Source: Phyllobacterium sophorae
GTDB lineage: Bacteria; Pseudomonadota; Alphaproteobacteria; Rhizobiales; Rhizobiaceae
Assembly: GCF_003010965.1 (NCBI RefSeq)
Contig: NZ_PGGM01000006.1
Coordinates: 225,217 to 289,216, forward strand
Direction of reading: 5' to 3'
DNA length: 64,000 nucleotides
The position numbers were made by a program, and so were the translations under genes. A model generated the notes under the pieces. That model did no database searches and was not told the origin of the DNA. It saw only the letters and a program-made list of their open reading frames with translations. Position 1 is the stretch's first letter, and each line of letters begins with the position of its first letter. Below are positions 36,908 through 46,268 of this stretch, piece after piece.

Positions 36908-37519
36908 ATGGAAACGACGACTTTGCTCCTTTTCGCTGCCACTGTACTCCCGCTCATCTGTACCCCGGGTCCGGATATGCTGTTCGTGGCTTCGCAAGCA
37001 CTTTCCGGCGGAGCACCGGCCGGCCTGCGGTCAACGGCAGGTGTCTGCATCGGCTACATTGTGCACTCGGCGCTGGTGGCCCTGGGTGTAGCCGCCATCG
37101 TCGCGGCCTCACCGGGTCTCTTCGCCGCACTTCGCTGGGTCGGCGTCGCCTACCTGGCCTACCTGGCTTTCCAGCTTATCAAGTCGGCCATGAAGGCCGG
37201 CATGCTTACTCTGGTGACCGCGGCGAACAAAAATCAGCTTCAACGGGGTTTCTTGACCGCGTTCCTCAACCCCAAGGGGATGATGATCTATTTTGCAATC
37301 CTGCCGCAATTCATCCACCATGAAGGAAACATCGCCCTGCAAGCGTCGATGCTCTCTGCACTCTTCATTGGCTTGTGCGGCCTTATCTACACAATTCTGA
37401 GTTTCGTCGTTGCGGCCGCTGGCAAGCGCGGCGGTTTCAGCGATCATCATCGCAGATGCGTTGAAGGCGCGGCCGGTGGGCTTCTGATCGTTGCCGCCGC
37501 GAGGCTTGCTGTGAGCTAG
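36908..37519 (+). CDS. LysE/RhtB-family amino acid exporter
   Basis: About 203 residues with six predicted spans. Family signature: LLLFAATVLPLICTPGPDMLFVASQALSGG near the N-terminus (residues 4-34, key CTPGPDML), GYIVHSALVALGVA and FLTAFLNPKGMMIYFAILPQF. ATG 36908 gives the usual family start; ATGs at 36896 and 36899 are also possible and no clear ribosome site decides. The divergent Lrp-type regulator probably controls it. The 250 bp downstream to 37765 holds no convincing gene. Confidence 0.88.
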   Translation: METTTLLLFAATVLPLICTPGPDMLFVASQALSGGAPAGLRSTAGVCIGYIVHSALVALGVAAIVAASPGLFAALRWVGVAYLAYLAFQLIKSAMKAGMLTLVTAANKNQLQRGFLTAFLNPKGMMIYFAILPQFIHHEGNIALQASMLSALFIGLCGLIYTILSFVVAAAGKRGGFSDHHRRCVEGAAGGLLIVAAARLAVS

Positions 37520-37765
37520 CGGTTGCGGCCGGAAATGGCCGGCTCCGCGACTTCGTCCTCTTCAACGGGGATCGACGGCAAGGCCGTCGCCGCAGATTAC
37601 TCCGAAAGGATTACACCTTTTGGGTGAACCAAACCGCCGGTGTCCCGACGACTCCACGGCTGCGCATCGCCTCCCAGCCTCTTTCCTGGTGCAAGCTTGA
37701 GTTGATGCGGGAACGGGGCTTCCAATGGGCATCGTCAGGCGCTGCTTCATGTCCCGTGCCGGCGC

Positions 37766-38197
37766 TCATTCGGGTGCGGCAATACGAATGGGGCGTGTTC
37801 CGACGGGAGCGCCGGTCTCACGATCAATGGTAACCGGGTCGATCTCCGTTCCGGTCTCGGCGTCGAAGAAACGGGTGACATTTCCCCCGCCGCGATGCTT
37901 GCGTCCCCACGCACCGATAGCAAACAGCACCGGCAGAAAATCGCGGCCAGCTTCCGTCAGCACATATTCGTCCCGGGGCGGGCGGTCGGAATAACGGCGT
38001 TTCTCCAGCAGCCCCTCGTCAGTCAGGGCTGAAAGTCGCCCCGTCAGCATCGTCGGCGCGATACCCAGACTCTTGCGGAATTCATCAAAACGGGTGAGGC
38101 CCGCATGGGCATCCCGCATGATCAGCATGCTCCATGCATCGCCCACGAGGGCGAGGCTTCGGGCGATCAGGCATGGCTGGTTTGAAAGATTCTTCAT
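37766..38197 (-). CDS. HxlR-family transcriptional regulator
   Basis: About 143 residues. The HxlR core is CLIARSLALVGDAWSMLIMR (residues 8-27), DEFRKSLGIAPTMLTGRLSAL and LLEKRRYSDRPPRDEYVLTEAG, followed by a C-terminal extension (TRFFDAETGTEIDPV) resembling a short beta hairpin. ATG 38197 gives the standard start; an upstream TTG/ATG frame to 38236 is less likely. It is divergent from an SDR gene by 88 bp and probably represses it and the following oxidoreductase in response to electrophiles or quinones. Confidence 0.88.
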   Translation of the reverse strand: MKNLSNQPCLIARSLALVGDAWSMLIMRDAHAGLTRFDEFRKSLGIAPTMLTGRLSALTDEGLLEKRRYSDRPPRDEYVLTEAGRDFLPVLFAIGAWGRKHRGGGNVTRFFDAETGTEIDPVTIDRETGAPVGTRPIRIAAPE

Positions 38198-38285
38198 GTC
38201 GATATCTTTTTGATAGTGACTTACTACTAAATCCATAGTAACTGATTATTCATCGATGTTCCACGACAAAATGAAGGCAAAAGCA

Positions 38286-39101
38286 ATGAGCAAGACAGAA
38301 CCCCGCGTCGCCTTGGTAACGGGCGCTTCCTCCGGAATCGGGCTGGTGACGGCAAAAGCGCTGCGGCGCGATGGCTATCGTGTCTTCGGCACCAGCCGAA
38401 AGCCAATGTCGGATACCCCGGACGGGATCACGATGCTGATCTGCGATGTAACCGATGACGCATCGGTACAGGCGGTCGTGGATGACGTTCTAAGCCGCAC
38501 CGGGCAGATCGATCTACTGGTCAACAATGCCGGGATCGGGCTGCTCGGCGGCGCTGAAGAGTCCTCTGCGGCACAGGCGAAGGCTGTGTTCGACGTGAAC
38601 GTGTTCGGCGTCCTGCGAATGACAAATGCAGTCCTGCCCGCAATGCGACGCCAGCAAAAGGGCCGAATTATCAACCTGAGTTCGATACTCGGGCTCATTC
38701 CCGCTCCCTATAATGCGCTCTACGCATCGACCAAACACGCTATCGAGGGCTATTCGGAATCTCTCGACCACGAGGTTAGAACGCAGGGCATCCGCGTTGT
38801 GCTTGTCGAGCCAGGTGCGACCCGCACATCCTTTGAAGAGAACCTCACCCGGCCGGACCAGCCGCTTCCCGTCTATGAGACTATTCGTGCCTACGCGGAG
38901 ACGCAGATGCGGGAAGTCATTGAAAAGGGTGACGCACCCGAGGTGGTCGCCGCAGCGGTGGTAAGGGCCGCCAATGCGGCATCGCCCAAGAGGCGCTACA
39001 CTGCAGGCAAAGCGGCCGCGCAAGTCCGGTTTATGCGCCGCTTCCTGCCGGAGTCCTTCGTCGACAAGAACTTGCGGAAGTTCAGTAGGCTTCCGGACTG
39101 A
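38286..39101 (+). CDS. Short-chain dehydrogenase/reductase
   Basis: A 271-residue classical SDR. It has cofactor loop TGASSGIG (about 12-19), NNAG in LLVNNAGIG, the catalytic Ser in INLSSILG and Y-x3-K in YASTKHA (Tyr about 148). The charged residue after the cofactor loop (GTSRKP) suggests NADP. GAAGG precedes ATG 38286. It is followed 59 bp later by an MDR oxidoreductase. With the HxlR regulator this looks like a redox-stress or xenobiotic module. Substrate unknown. Confidence 0.9.
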   Translation: MSKTEPRVALVTGASSGIGLVTAKALRRDGYRVFGTSRKPMSDTPDGITMLICDVTDDASVQAVVDDVLSRTGQIDLLVNNAGIGLLGGAEESSAAQAKAVFDVNVFGVLRMTNAVLPAMRRQQKGRIINLSSILGLIPAPYNALYASTKHAIEGYSESLDHEVRTQGIRVVLVEPGATRTSFEENLTRPDQPLPVYETIRAYAETQMREVIEKGDAPEVVAAAVVRAANAASPKRRYTAGKAAAQVRFMRRFLPESFVDKNLRKFSRLPD

Positions 39102-39160
39102 ACGTCCATCGCCACATTATTGGCGTCGCCGCCTGACCGCAGAATCGAAAGTTTGTTCTT

Positions 39161-40162
39161 ATGAAATCATTCCTGATCGACCGCTATGTCAAAAATGGTG
39201 CCCTGCGCTTCACGGAAAGTCCGGCGCCGGAACTGCGTGAGAATGATGTGATGGTGGAGATTCATGCCGCCAGTGTGAATGTTCTGGATGCCAAGATCAG
39301 AGATGGCGAGTTCAAGCTCATCCTGCCATACCGCCTTCCACTTATCCTCGGCAACGATTTGGCGGGCGTCGTGGTCCGGGTCGGCGCCAATGTCCGGCGG
39401 TTCAAGCCCGGTGACGAGGTCTATGCACGTCCGGCCCAGGATCGCATCGGGACATTTGCCGAATATATCGCCATGGACGAGGCCGATGTAGCGATGAAGC
39501 CGGACAACCTGACCATGGAAGAGGCCGCATCGATTCCGCTTGTCGCTCTGACGGCATGGCAGGTGCTTGTCGAGCGGGCCAACCTGCAGAAGGGGCAGAA
39601 AATCCTGATCCATGCCGGCTCGGGCGGCGTGGGCACGATCGCGATCCAGCTTGCCAAGCATCTCGGGGCTTATGTGGCGACGACCACAAGCACAGCAAAT
39701 GTCGATCTCGTCGAAGGGCTCGGCGCAGATGCCGTGATCGACTACAAGAAGGACAACTTCGAGGAGGTCCTGCAGGATTACGACGTCGTACTGAACAGCC
39801 TCGGCAAAGACACGCTGGAGAAATCGCTTGGTGTGCTGAAACCGGGCGGGAAACTGATCTCGATTTCCGGTCCGCCGGACCCGGATTTCGCGAGGCAGAA
39901 CGGTTCCGGCTGGCTGCTTCGACTGGTCATGCGCCTGCTGAGTTTCGGCATCAGGAGAAAATCGAAACGCCAAGGCATCGGCTATTCCTTCCACTTCATG
40001 ACGGCCAATGGCGCGCAGCTTGGTCAGATTACCTCTCTGATCGAGGCAGGTGCCCTACGACCCGTTGTGGATCGGGTCTTTCCGTTCGAGAAGATCAATG
40101 AGGCGCTGGACTATGTCGAAACGGGTCGTGCGAAGGGAAAAGTGGTCGTCGCTGTCAAATGA
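39161..40162 (+). CDS. NADP-dependent MDR oxidoreductase (quinone reductase-like)
   Basis: A 333-residue medium-chain dehydrogenase of the zinc-free quinone-reductase type. It has a GroES-like N-terminal half (PYRLPLILGNDLAGVVVRVG) and the cofactor motif HAGSGGVGTIAIQLAKHLGA near 147-166. No structural-zinc Cys cluster is visible. C-terminal ALDYVETGRAKGKVVVAV is typical. It is probably co-transcribed with the SDR and may reduce alpha,beta-unsaturated carbonyls or quinones. Confidence 0.9.
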   Translation: MKSFLIDRYVKNGALRFTESPAPELRENDVMVEIHAASVNVLDAKIRDGEFKLILPYRLPLILGNDLAGVVVRVGANVRRFKPGDEVYARPAQDRIGTFAEYIAMDEADVAMKPDNLTMEEAASIPLVALTAWQVLVERANLQKGQKILIHAGSGGVGTIAIQLAKHLGAYVATTTSTANVDLVEGLGADAVIDYKKDNFEEVLQDYDVVLNSLGKDTLEKSLGVLKPGGKLISISGPPDPDFARQNGSGWLLRLVMRLLSFGIRRKSKRQGIGYSFHFMTANGAQLGQITSLIEAGALRPVVDRVFPFEKINEALDYVETGRAKGKVVVAVK

Positions 40163-40198
40163 TGCGTGGGCCAGGGGCGATCACTGGCAGTGTGGCAG

Positions 40199-40615
40199 CT
40201 ATGCCTGCGGCGGGATCGAATAGGTCGAGGTTGCATGTGCCACCAGTTCGCCGTTGACGGCGCTGGTCATAAAAATGTCGACCACGGCGAGCCGCTTGCC
40301 GAGTTTCAGCAGCTTGGCCGTGGCGTCGATGGGCCCGAGCTCAGGCTTGCGCAGGAAATTGATGTTCAGGTTTGTCGTTACCGCCAGGGCCACCGGCCCG
40401 ATCTGCGCAAGGATGGCGACATAGGCGGTTAGGTCGGCCAGCGCAAAAAGGGTCGGTCCGGAAACCGTGCCACCTGGGCGCAAATGGCGGTCCATCGGGT
40501 CGAGCCGCATCGATGCGAAGCCGGCACCGGCATCCGTTACGGTGAATGCCATTCCATGAGCATTTACCTGCGGAAATTCACGTTCCAGAAAGGATGAAAG
40601 CGCTTCCACATCCAT
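40199..40615 (-). CDS. PaaI-type hotdog thioesterase
   Basis: About 138 residues. The hotdog core includes MDRHLRPGGTVSGPTLFALADLTAYVAI (located about 42-69 with the family's G-x2-S-G-P pattern) and NLNINFLRKPELGPI. Such enzymes hydrolyse acyl- or aryl-CoA. Start ATG 40615 has GGGGA upstream; the frame runs on to 40846 but the extension is not protein-like. It is convergent with the quinone-reductase gene. Confidence 0.85.
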   Translation of the reverse strand: MDVEALSSFLEREFPQVNAHGMAFTVTDAGAGFASMRLDPMDRHLRPGGTVSGPTLFALADLTAYVAILAQIGPVALAVTTNLNINFLRKPELGPIDATAKLLKLGKRLAVVDIFMTSAVNGELVAHATSTYSIPPQA

Positions 40616-40868
40616 CAATATCCCCACAAACCTGCCTCCGCCTGTTTTCTTAAAGATTTCACTGCTATTTGTAGGGCAAGTTTTGTCCATACGGGTTGTT
40701 CTGCCGGAGGGAATTTGTGGACAAGGTCGAGGCATTTGGCAAGACCGATGTGTTTTATCGGCTTCGCCACTTTCCGCGTGGATCGCCTCGCCATCCGGGA
40801 ACAGAACGGGCTCTATATAGGACAAGAATGCTCTTGTAGTTCGCATCGTCTTTACAAGGATGCCACTG

Positions 40869-41417
40869 ATGAAACCGCCAGGATTAATTGTTGCAACCTG
40901 TTTTGCCGCGCTTGCCTATGCGGGGTTCCTCGCGACGCAAACGCCGCCACCGCCTGTGCAAACCGTTCAAGCCTTTAGTCTGCCTGACCACCCAGTCGCT
41001 TTGACCGAAGATATGGTCACGCGCTTTCTCTATGGATTTGCCCCCGTGGCCGCCACGATTCGGGAACTGGACGGCAAAGGTGAAGCGGAACAGAGAAAGG
41101 CGATATTGGATAAGAAGGCAGCAGAATTTGGCTTTGCCAGCTTTGCAGACTGGGTCGATACTACCAATACAATTATGGTCACTTATCATTGGGTGACCAA
41201 TCCCGATCCGCGGCAGGAAGTGGACAAGGCGATCGGCGCGATTCCTGCGATGTCCAATCTGACCGATCAGGAAAAGGCAGATATGATCGAGGGCTTGAGG
41301 GCTGGACTTGCCAAGGTGGAGAATGCAAAACCGGACGAGGCGAACATGGCCATTGTCCGGCGCCATTTGCGCACATTGAAACCATTCTATGAGCTATGGG
41401 CGCCGCCTGCGCAATAG
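40869..41417 (+). CDS. Hypothetical exported protein
   Basis: About 182 residues. The N-terminus (PPGLIVATCFAALAYAGFLA) is a signal peptide or anchor, then a Pro-rich spacer and a helical domain with TEDMVTRFLYGFAPVAATIREL, FGFASFADWVDTTNTIMVTY and LTDQEKADMIEGLRAGLAKVE. The style recalls small periplasmic helical proteins of Rhizobiales. I know no function. AAGGA lies eight bases before ATG 40869. The crotonase gene begins 19 bp after its stop, so co-transcription is likely. Confidence 0.7.
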   Translation: MKPPGLIVATCFAALAYAGFLATQTPPPPVQTVQAFSLPDHPVALTEDMVTRFLYGFAPVAATIRELDGKGEAEQRKAILDKKAAEFGFASFADWVDTTNTIMVTYHWVTNPDPRQEVDKAIGAIPAMSNLTDQEKADMIEGLRAGLAKVENAKPDEANMAIVRRHLRTLKPFYELWAPPAQ

Positions 41418-41436
41418 TCGCCGAAAGAGGAACGAA

Positions 41437-42252
41437 ATGGGAGAAGTCCACGCCATCCGCCAAGGAGAGCCGATCGTCGGGTATGAATTGTCGGGCGGAA
41501 TATTGCGGCTGACTTTGCAGAACCCGCCGGCCAATGCACTTTCTCTGGCAATGATGCAATTGCTGCTCGATCATCTCCAATCGGCGCGGGATGACGTCGC
41601 GGTTCGTGTCATTATCGTCGACTCCGCGCAGAAATTGTTTTCCGCGGGACATGATCTGAAGGAACTCAGTGCCCATCGTAAGGATGCAGATCGGGGCAGG
41701 GACTTCTTCGAAAAGACCATGCAGCTTTGCGCCGAGCTGATGCAAGCGATCGTCCGCCATCCCAAACCTGTTATCGCCGCTGTCAATGGTCTGGCGACCG
41801 CGGCGGGTTGCCAGCTGGTCGCGTCTTGTGATCTCGCGATCTGTACCGACAAATCGACGTTCTGCACGCCCGGCGTCAATATCGGCCTTTTCTGTTCGAC
41901 GCCGATGGTGGCTCTTTCACGCAACGTATCCCGCAAGCAGGCGATGGAGATGCTCCTGACCGGCGAGACCATCGATGCTTCGACGGCCCGTGAATTCGGA
42001 TTGGTCAACCGCGTCGTGCCCCAGGAGTATCTCGGACCGATTGTCAGGAAATATGCGCAAACCATTGCTGCCAAATCACCTTTGACGGTGAAGATCGGCA
42101 AGGAGGCGTTCTACAGGCAGGTGGAGATGGGGCTGACGGAGGCTTACGAATATGCCGCGCAAGTAATGGTAGACAACATGCTGGCGCTGGACGCGGAAGA
42201 GGGCATCAATGCATTTATCGAAAAGCGTCAGCCCGAGTGGAAGGGCGAATGA
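41437..42252 (+). CDS. Enoyl-CoA hydratase/isomerase family protein (ECHDC3-like)
   Basis: A 271-residue crotonase. The first oxyanion loop is in FSAGHDLKEL (about 68-77) and the second in ATAAGCQLVASCDLAI (about 120-135). The following segment, CTPGVNIGLFCSTPMVAL, resembles the mitochondrial ECHDC3 group and lacks the two Glu residues normal for hydratases, so the reaction may differ. GAGGAA precedes ATG 41437. The stop overlaps the CoA-binding gene (ATGA). Confidence 0.85.
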   Translation: MGEVHAIRQGEPIVGYELSGGILRLTLQNPPANALSLAMMQLLLDHLQSARDDVAVRVIIVDSAQKLFSAGHDLKELSAHRKDADRGRDFFEKTMQLCAELMQAIVRHPKPVIAAVNGLATAAGCQLVASCDLAICTDKSTFCTPGVNIGLFCSTPMVALSRNVSRKQAMEMLLTGETIDASTAREFGLVNRVVPQEYLGPIVRKYAQTIAAKSPLTVKIGKEAFYRQVEMGLTEAYEYAAQVMVDNMLALDAEEGINAFIEKRQPEWKGE

Positions 42253-42692
42253 TGCAGGATCATAATCACTACTCCGACAGTCTCATCCGCAGCATCCTTT
42301 CCTCGGTCAGGAGCATCGCCCTGGTCGGAGCGTCGGCCAAGGAACAGCGGCCGAGCCACACCGTCATGCAATTCCTGCTGGCCAAAGGTTATCAGGTTAT
42401 CCCGGTCAATCCGGGCCTGGCCGGCAAGGAGCTTCTCGGGCAGAAGGTCTACGCCCATCTTGCCGACATTCCGGTACCAATCGATATGGTCGATGTCTTC
42501 CGCAACTCCTTTGCGGTCCCGGACCTGGTCGGTGAGGTGCTGGCGGTGAAGCCTTTGCCGAAAGTGATCTGGATGCAGCTTGGCGTGCGCCATGAAGCCG
42601 CGGCAGTCAGAGCCGAGGCGGCCGGTATCACGGTCATAATGGACCGCTGTCCGGCGATCGAATACGCCCTGCTCGGAATGGATGAATCCTGA
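42249..42692 (+). CDS. CoA-binding (YccU-type Rossmann) protein
   Basis: A 147-residue single CoA-binding domain: SIALVGASAKEQRPSHTVMQF (about 21-41), GYQVIPVNPGLAGKELLGQKVY, IDMVDVFRN and VIMDRCPAIEY. Stand-alone versions are widespread with unknown function. The ATG overlaps the crotonase stop by four bases, so translation is coupled and a role in CoA-thioester metabolism is plausible. Confidence 0.87.
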   Translation: MMQDHNHYSDSLIRSILSSVRSIALVGASAKEQRPSHTVMQFLLAKGYQVIPVNPGLAGKELLGQKVYAHLADIPVPIDMVDVFRNSFAVPDLVGEVLAVKPLPKVIWMQLGVRHEAAAVRAEAAGITVIMDRCPAIEYALLGMDES

Positions 42693-42931
42693 ATTTCCGG
42701 CTGTCGCATTGGTACGCACCGCGCTTCGGCCATACTGACGCGGAAATTTCTCGTGTGCAGGTAATTCCTGCTCAACTACGAGGGATTCGTGCTCAAGAAT
42801 CCACAAAAATGGCTTACGAATCTCAATTGCAGGACGAATATAGATTGTATTCGGTTGCGGAAATGCCTGCTTGGCGCCAGCCTCGCAATCCCATAGCCTG
42901 ATCAAACCAGCCCAATGACATGGAGACAAAT

Positions 42932-44218
42932 ATGGCGCATCGCGCACCTGGAATCGAAACACTTGCGGTCCATGCGGGCGCTAAACCAGACCCTGCGACC
43001 GGGGCAAGAGCGACGCCAATTTACCAGACGACAGCGTTCGTATTCGACGACGCTGATCATGCCGCGTCATTGTTCGGGTTGAAAGCCTTCGGCAATATTT
43101 ACACCAGAATAACCAATCCAACCAACGCGGTATTGGAAGAACGTGTAGCAGCACTTGAGGGCGGCACGGCGGCGCTTGCGGTGGCATCGGGCCATGCAGC
43201 GCAACTTCTGGTATTTCACACGCTGATGCAGCCAGGTGACAATTTCGTTGCCTCGAACAAGCTTTACGGCGGGTCGATCAACCAGTTCGGCCAATCGTTC
43301 AAGTCCTTCGACTGGCGCGTGCGCTGGGCCGAAGCGGATGACCTTTCCTCCTTCGAGACCCAAATCGACGAGCGTACCCGCGCCATCTTCATCGAGAGCA
43401 TCGCCAACCCTGGCGGCATCATCACCGACATCGCCGCTATTGCCGAGATCGCCCATCGGCATGACCTCCCGCTCATCGTCGACAACACTCTGGCATCGCC
43501 TTATCTCGTCCGGCCGATCGAACATGGTGCTGATATCATTGTGCATTCTGCAACGAAGTTCCTTGGCGGCCATGGCAATTCGATGGGTGGCGTCATCGTC
43601 GACTGTGGTACGTTCGACTGGTCGAAATCGGGCAATTACCCGCTGCTGTCGGAGCCGCGTTCGGAATATAACGGCGTTGTCTTGCATGAAACCTTTGGAA
43701 ATTTCGCTTTTGCAATCGCCTGCCGCGTGCTTGGCTTGCGCGATCTCGGGCCGGCGCTCTCGCCCTTCAACGCATTCCAGATTCTGACGGGGATTGAGAC
43801 CTTGCCTCTGCGCATGCAGCGTCATGTCGATAATGCATTGATTGTAGCTAAGTGGCTGACGAGAAACGAGAAAGTGGCGTGGGTCAGTTATGCTGGACTT
43901 CCCGAAGATCCTTACAATGCGTTGCAGAAGAAATACGCTCCAAAGGGGGCGGGTTCCGTCTTCACCTTTGGGCTCAAAGACGGTTATGACGCCGGCGTTA
44001 AACTCGTGGAAAATCTGGAGCTCTTCTCGCATCTCGCCAATCTTGGCGATACGAAATCACTGATCATCCATCCAGCATCCACGACCCACCGGCAGCTGAG
44101 CGACGAGCAAAAAATTGCCGCCGGTGCGGGGCCGGATGTGGTACGGCTATCTATTGGTATCGAGAGCGTCGAGGACATTATCGCCGATCTTGAACAGGCA
44201 CTTGCAAAAGCAGGTTAA
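42932..44218 (+). CDS. metY: O-acetylhomoserine sulfhydrylase
   Basis: A PLP enzyme of 428 residues that makes homocysteine from O-acetylhomoserine and sulfide. Cofactor residues are in RITNPTNAVLEERVAALEGG, VDNTLASPYL and the Schiff-base Lys in HSATKFLGGHGNSMGG (Lys about 208). The insertion with EPRSEYNGVVLHETFG fits the longer MetY type. GGAG six bases before ATG 42932 favours it over ATG 42920. Upstream 42693-42919 is AT-rich near 42800-42870. I saw no SAM-riboswitch pattern there. Confidence 0.92.
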   Translation: MAHRAPGIETLAVHAGAKPDPATGARATPIYQTTAFVFDDADHAASLFGLKAFGNIYTRITNPTNAVLEERVAALEGGTAALAVASGHAAQLLVFHTLMQPGDNFVASNKLYGGSINQFGQSFKSFDWRVRWAEADDLSSFETQIDERTRAIFIESIANPGGIITDIAAIAEIAHRHDLPLIVDNTLASPYLVRPIEHGADIIVHSATKFLGGHGNSMGGVIVDCGTFDWSKSGNYPLLSEPRSEYNGVVLHETFGNFAFAIACRVLGLRDLGPALSPFNAFQILTGIETLPLRMQRHVDNALIVAKWLTRNEKVAWVSYAGLPEDPYNALQKKYAPKGAGSVFTFGLKDGYDAGVKLVENLELFSHLANLGDTKSLIIHPASTTHRQLSDEQKIAAGAGPDVVRLSIGIESVEDIIADLEQALAKAG

Positions 44219-44222
44219 ATCC

Positions 44223-44567
44223 ATGAAACAGTTTATAAAAATCGATTTCGACGGCATCGATCCGGAACATGGAACGCCCAAACCCGAGCGCGTCATTTCC
44301 GGCGATCCGCAGTTCCGCACCTGGAATTGCGACGAGGCCGAAGGCGGGATCTATGCGGGGATGTGGGAGGCAACTCCCGGCAAGTGGAGAATCGCCTATG
44401 ACGAATGGGAGTTCTGCCATATCCTGTCAGGGCGATCGATCATCGCGGAAGATGGCGGCGAAGAACACCACGTCGCAGCAGGCGATAGTTTTACATTGCG
44501 ACCAGGATTTCGCGGAACATGGGAAGTGCTTGAGACAACCCGCAAGGAATACGTGATCAGGCTTTGA
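44223..44567 (+). CDS. Cupin-domain protein (Cupin_3/DUF861-like)
   Basis: A 114-residue single cupin: WNCDEAEGGIYAGMWEATPGKWRIAYDEWEFCHILSG (located about 38-74 with key WEFCHILSG), AGDSFTLRPGFRGTWEV. It lacks the full His set of metal-dependent cupins, like EutQ and ureidoglycine-type relatives of Cupin_3. It starts four bases after metY and is surely co-transcribed. Role unknown. Ends one base before the convergent P450 stop. Confidence 0.85.
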   Translation: MKQFIKIDFDGIDPEHGTPKPERVISGDPQFRTWNCDEAEGGIYAGMWEATPGKWRIAYDEWEFCHILSGRSIIAEDGGEEHHVAAGDSFTLRPGFRGTWEVLETTRKEYVIRL

Positions 44568-45818
44568 TCACCACTCGACATCCAGCCTCTCCAGACCACG
44601 AAAATGGTAAGTATCACGGCAAATTGGCGCTTTCTTGAACCGCAGGCCGGGCAAGCGTTCGAACAGCACCTTCAATGCAACCTGAAGTTCGAGCCGCGCG
44701 AGTGGTGCGCCGATACAGAAATGAATACCCGCTCCGAATGACAGGTTCTTCTGATCGTCACGACCTGGCATAAACGCATCAGGTGAAGCAAAGGCACTCG
44801 GATCGCGGTTGCCGGCGCCCAGCATCAGCCCTATCTGGTTGCCTGGCTTGAGCAGAACGCCCCCGCCAAGATCGATCTCCTCATAGGCATAACGCGTGAA
44901 CATGTGCAGGGGCGCGTCGAATCTAAGGCACTCCTCCACTGTTTTGACCGTGCTTTCCGCGTCCGCGAACAATCTCGCTGGATCGCTACCGCATTCGAGG
45001 ACCGACTTCACGGCATTGCCAGTCTGGTGCACGGTGGCCTCATGCCCTGCATTGAGCAGCAGGATCGCCGTGGTAATAAGCTCGTCTTCCGAAAGTCTTG
45101 AACCATCGGATTCGGCCGCAAGCAGCAGGCTGAGAAGGTCGTCGGCCGGATCTGCGCGCCGGCGTCCGGCATAATCGCGCAAGAAGCTGGCGAATTCCGC
45201 CGCCGCTGCATTGGCACTGTTTTCCGACTGGCGTTTGCGGCCATGCATATACATCGCGACAATGCGATGCGACCAGTCGAGCAGTTGCGGTGTAGTCTCC
45301 GTCGGGACTCCTAGCATCTCCGCAATGATCGTCACCGGGATTGGCGTTGCGAATTCGCCGATGAGATCGGCTTCGCCCTCCGGCTCAAGCCGGTCGATCA
45401 ATTCATGAGCAAGCGCCTCAATTCGTGGACGCAAACGCTCGACCTGACGCGAAACGAACGCGCGGTTGACCAGCGTGCGCAGGCGTGTGTGGGCCGGCGG
45501 CTCCAGCTCCAGCATCGAGAATTTTTCGATATGGTCGAAATGCTTCAAGTGCGAGCGGTCGCCGGCAACGCGTTGTGAATCCGCTGCGCTGTAGCGCTTT
45601 TCCCGGCCGAAGCGGCGGTCGCGCAGCAATTTATTGACAGCGTCATAGCCGATGAAACACCAGAAGCCGTAATCCTCCCAGAAGAAAGACTGCGTTTCCT
45701 CATGAAGCAACGCGTAGGCGGGATAAGGATTCTGGAAAAATGTCCGGTCGTGCGGATCAAGGCGCAGACGCCGGTTATTCGGGTCGAAATGGAACGATGA
45801 AGGACGGGACAGGGACAT
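44568..45818 (-). CDS. Cytochrome P450
   Basis: A 416-residue soluble class I P450. The I-helix oxygen motif is LNAGHEATV (about 250), the K-helix ExxR is in EECLRF, and the heme loop is LSFGAGIHFCIGAPLARLEL with the Cys ligand near 364. No ferredoxin or reductase gene adjoins it. The substrate cannot be inferred. The sequence style is that of rhizobial CYP families acting on fatty acids or terpenoids. Confidence 0.92.
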   Translation of the reverse strand: MSLSRPSSFHFDPNNRRLRLDPHDRTFFQNPYPAYALLHEETQSFFWEDYGFWCFIGYDAVNKLLRDRRFGREKRYSAADSQRVAGDRSHLKHFDHIEKFSMLELEPPAHTRLRTLVNRAFVSRQVERLRPRIEALAHELIDRLEPEGEADLIGEFATPIPVTIIAEMLGVPTETTPQLLDWSHRIVAMYMHGRKRQSENSANAAAAEFASFLRDYAGRRRADPADDLLSLLLAAESDGSRLSEDELITTAILLLNAGHEATVHQTGNAVKSVLECGSDPARLFADAESTVKTVEECLRFDAPLHMFTRYAYEEIDLGGGVLLKPGNQIGLMLGAGNRDPSAFASPDAFMPGRDDQKNLSFGAGIHFCIGAPLARLELQVALKVLFERLPGLRFKKAPICRDTYHFRGLERLDVEW

Positions 45819-45930
45819 CGATGAATTTTCCGTCTATGCAAAATTGACCGCAGCCATTGAGAACTGGCCACAATCCGTTTCATATTTGGCTCGAATCTCG
45901 CTCTTTCCCAAGACATAGCAGGACCTGATC

Positions 45931-46107
45931 ATGAAAATCACCATTGTCGGCGCAGGAATAGCCGGTCTGTCGACTGCGTGGTCATTAACCAAGGCGGGCC
46001 ACTCGGTAACACTCATTGAGCAAGGGGGGATCCCCACGCTGCGGTCGGTCGTCGCGTCGCCCGGTTCATTAACGATGGTGACATGCCTTTGCTTCGGCGC
46101 TGGCTGA
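45931..46107 (+). pseudogene. Truncated FAD-dependent oxidoreductase remnant
   Basis: A 58-codon frame starts with KITIVGAGIAGLSTAWSLTKAG and VTLIEQGG, the dinucleotide-binding GxGxxG beta-alpha-beta of DAO-type flavoproteins, then turns into unrelated residues and stops. Another frame nearby reads RFINDGDMPLLRRWLRAEALD, so an internal deletion and frameshift are likely. The rest of the roughly 350-residue enzyme is missing. Remaining sequence to clpP (46108-46268) contains only its promoter region. Confidence 0.65.
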
Positions 46108-46268
46108 GGGCAGAAGCGCTTGATCGTCAGTCGTGAGTAATCACCTTGCGAAGGATCACAGCGCGAACATCTTGCGGAACCGGGTGGCTACGCCCTATGT
46201 ATCGAATGTGTAATCCACGAATCTGGGGTATTTGAGCTCCTCATTCTCCAAAACGCTGAGGCCCACCG

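Noticed and set aside
42693..42919. Possible SAM-II riboswitch upstream of metY
   Set aside because: The conserved pseudoknot elements of SAM-II are not found; only AT-rich sequence is present.
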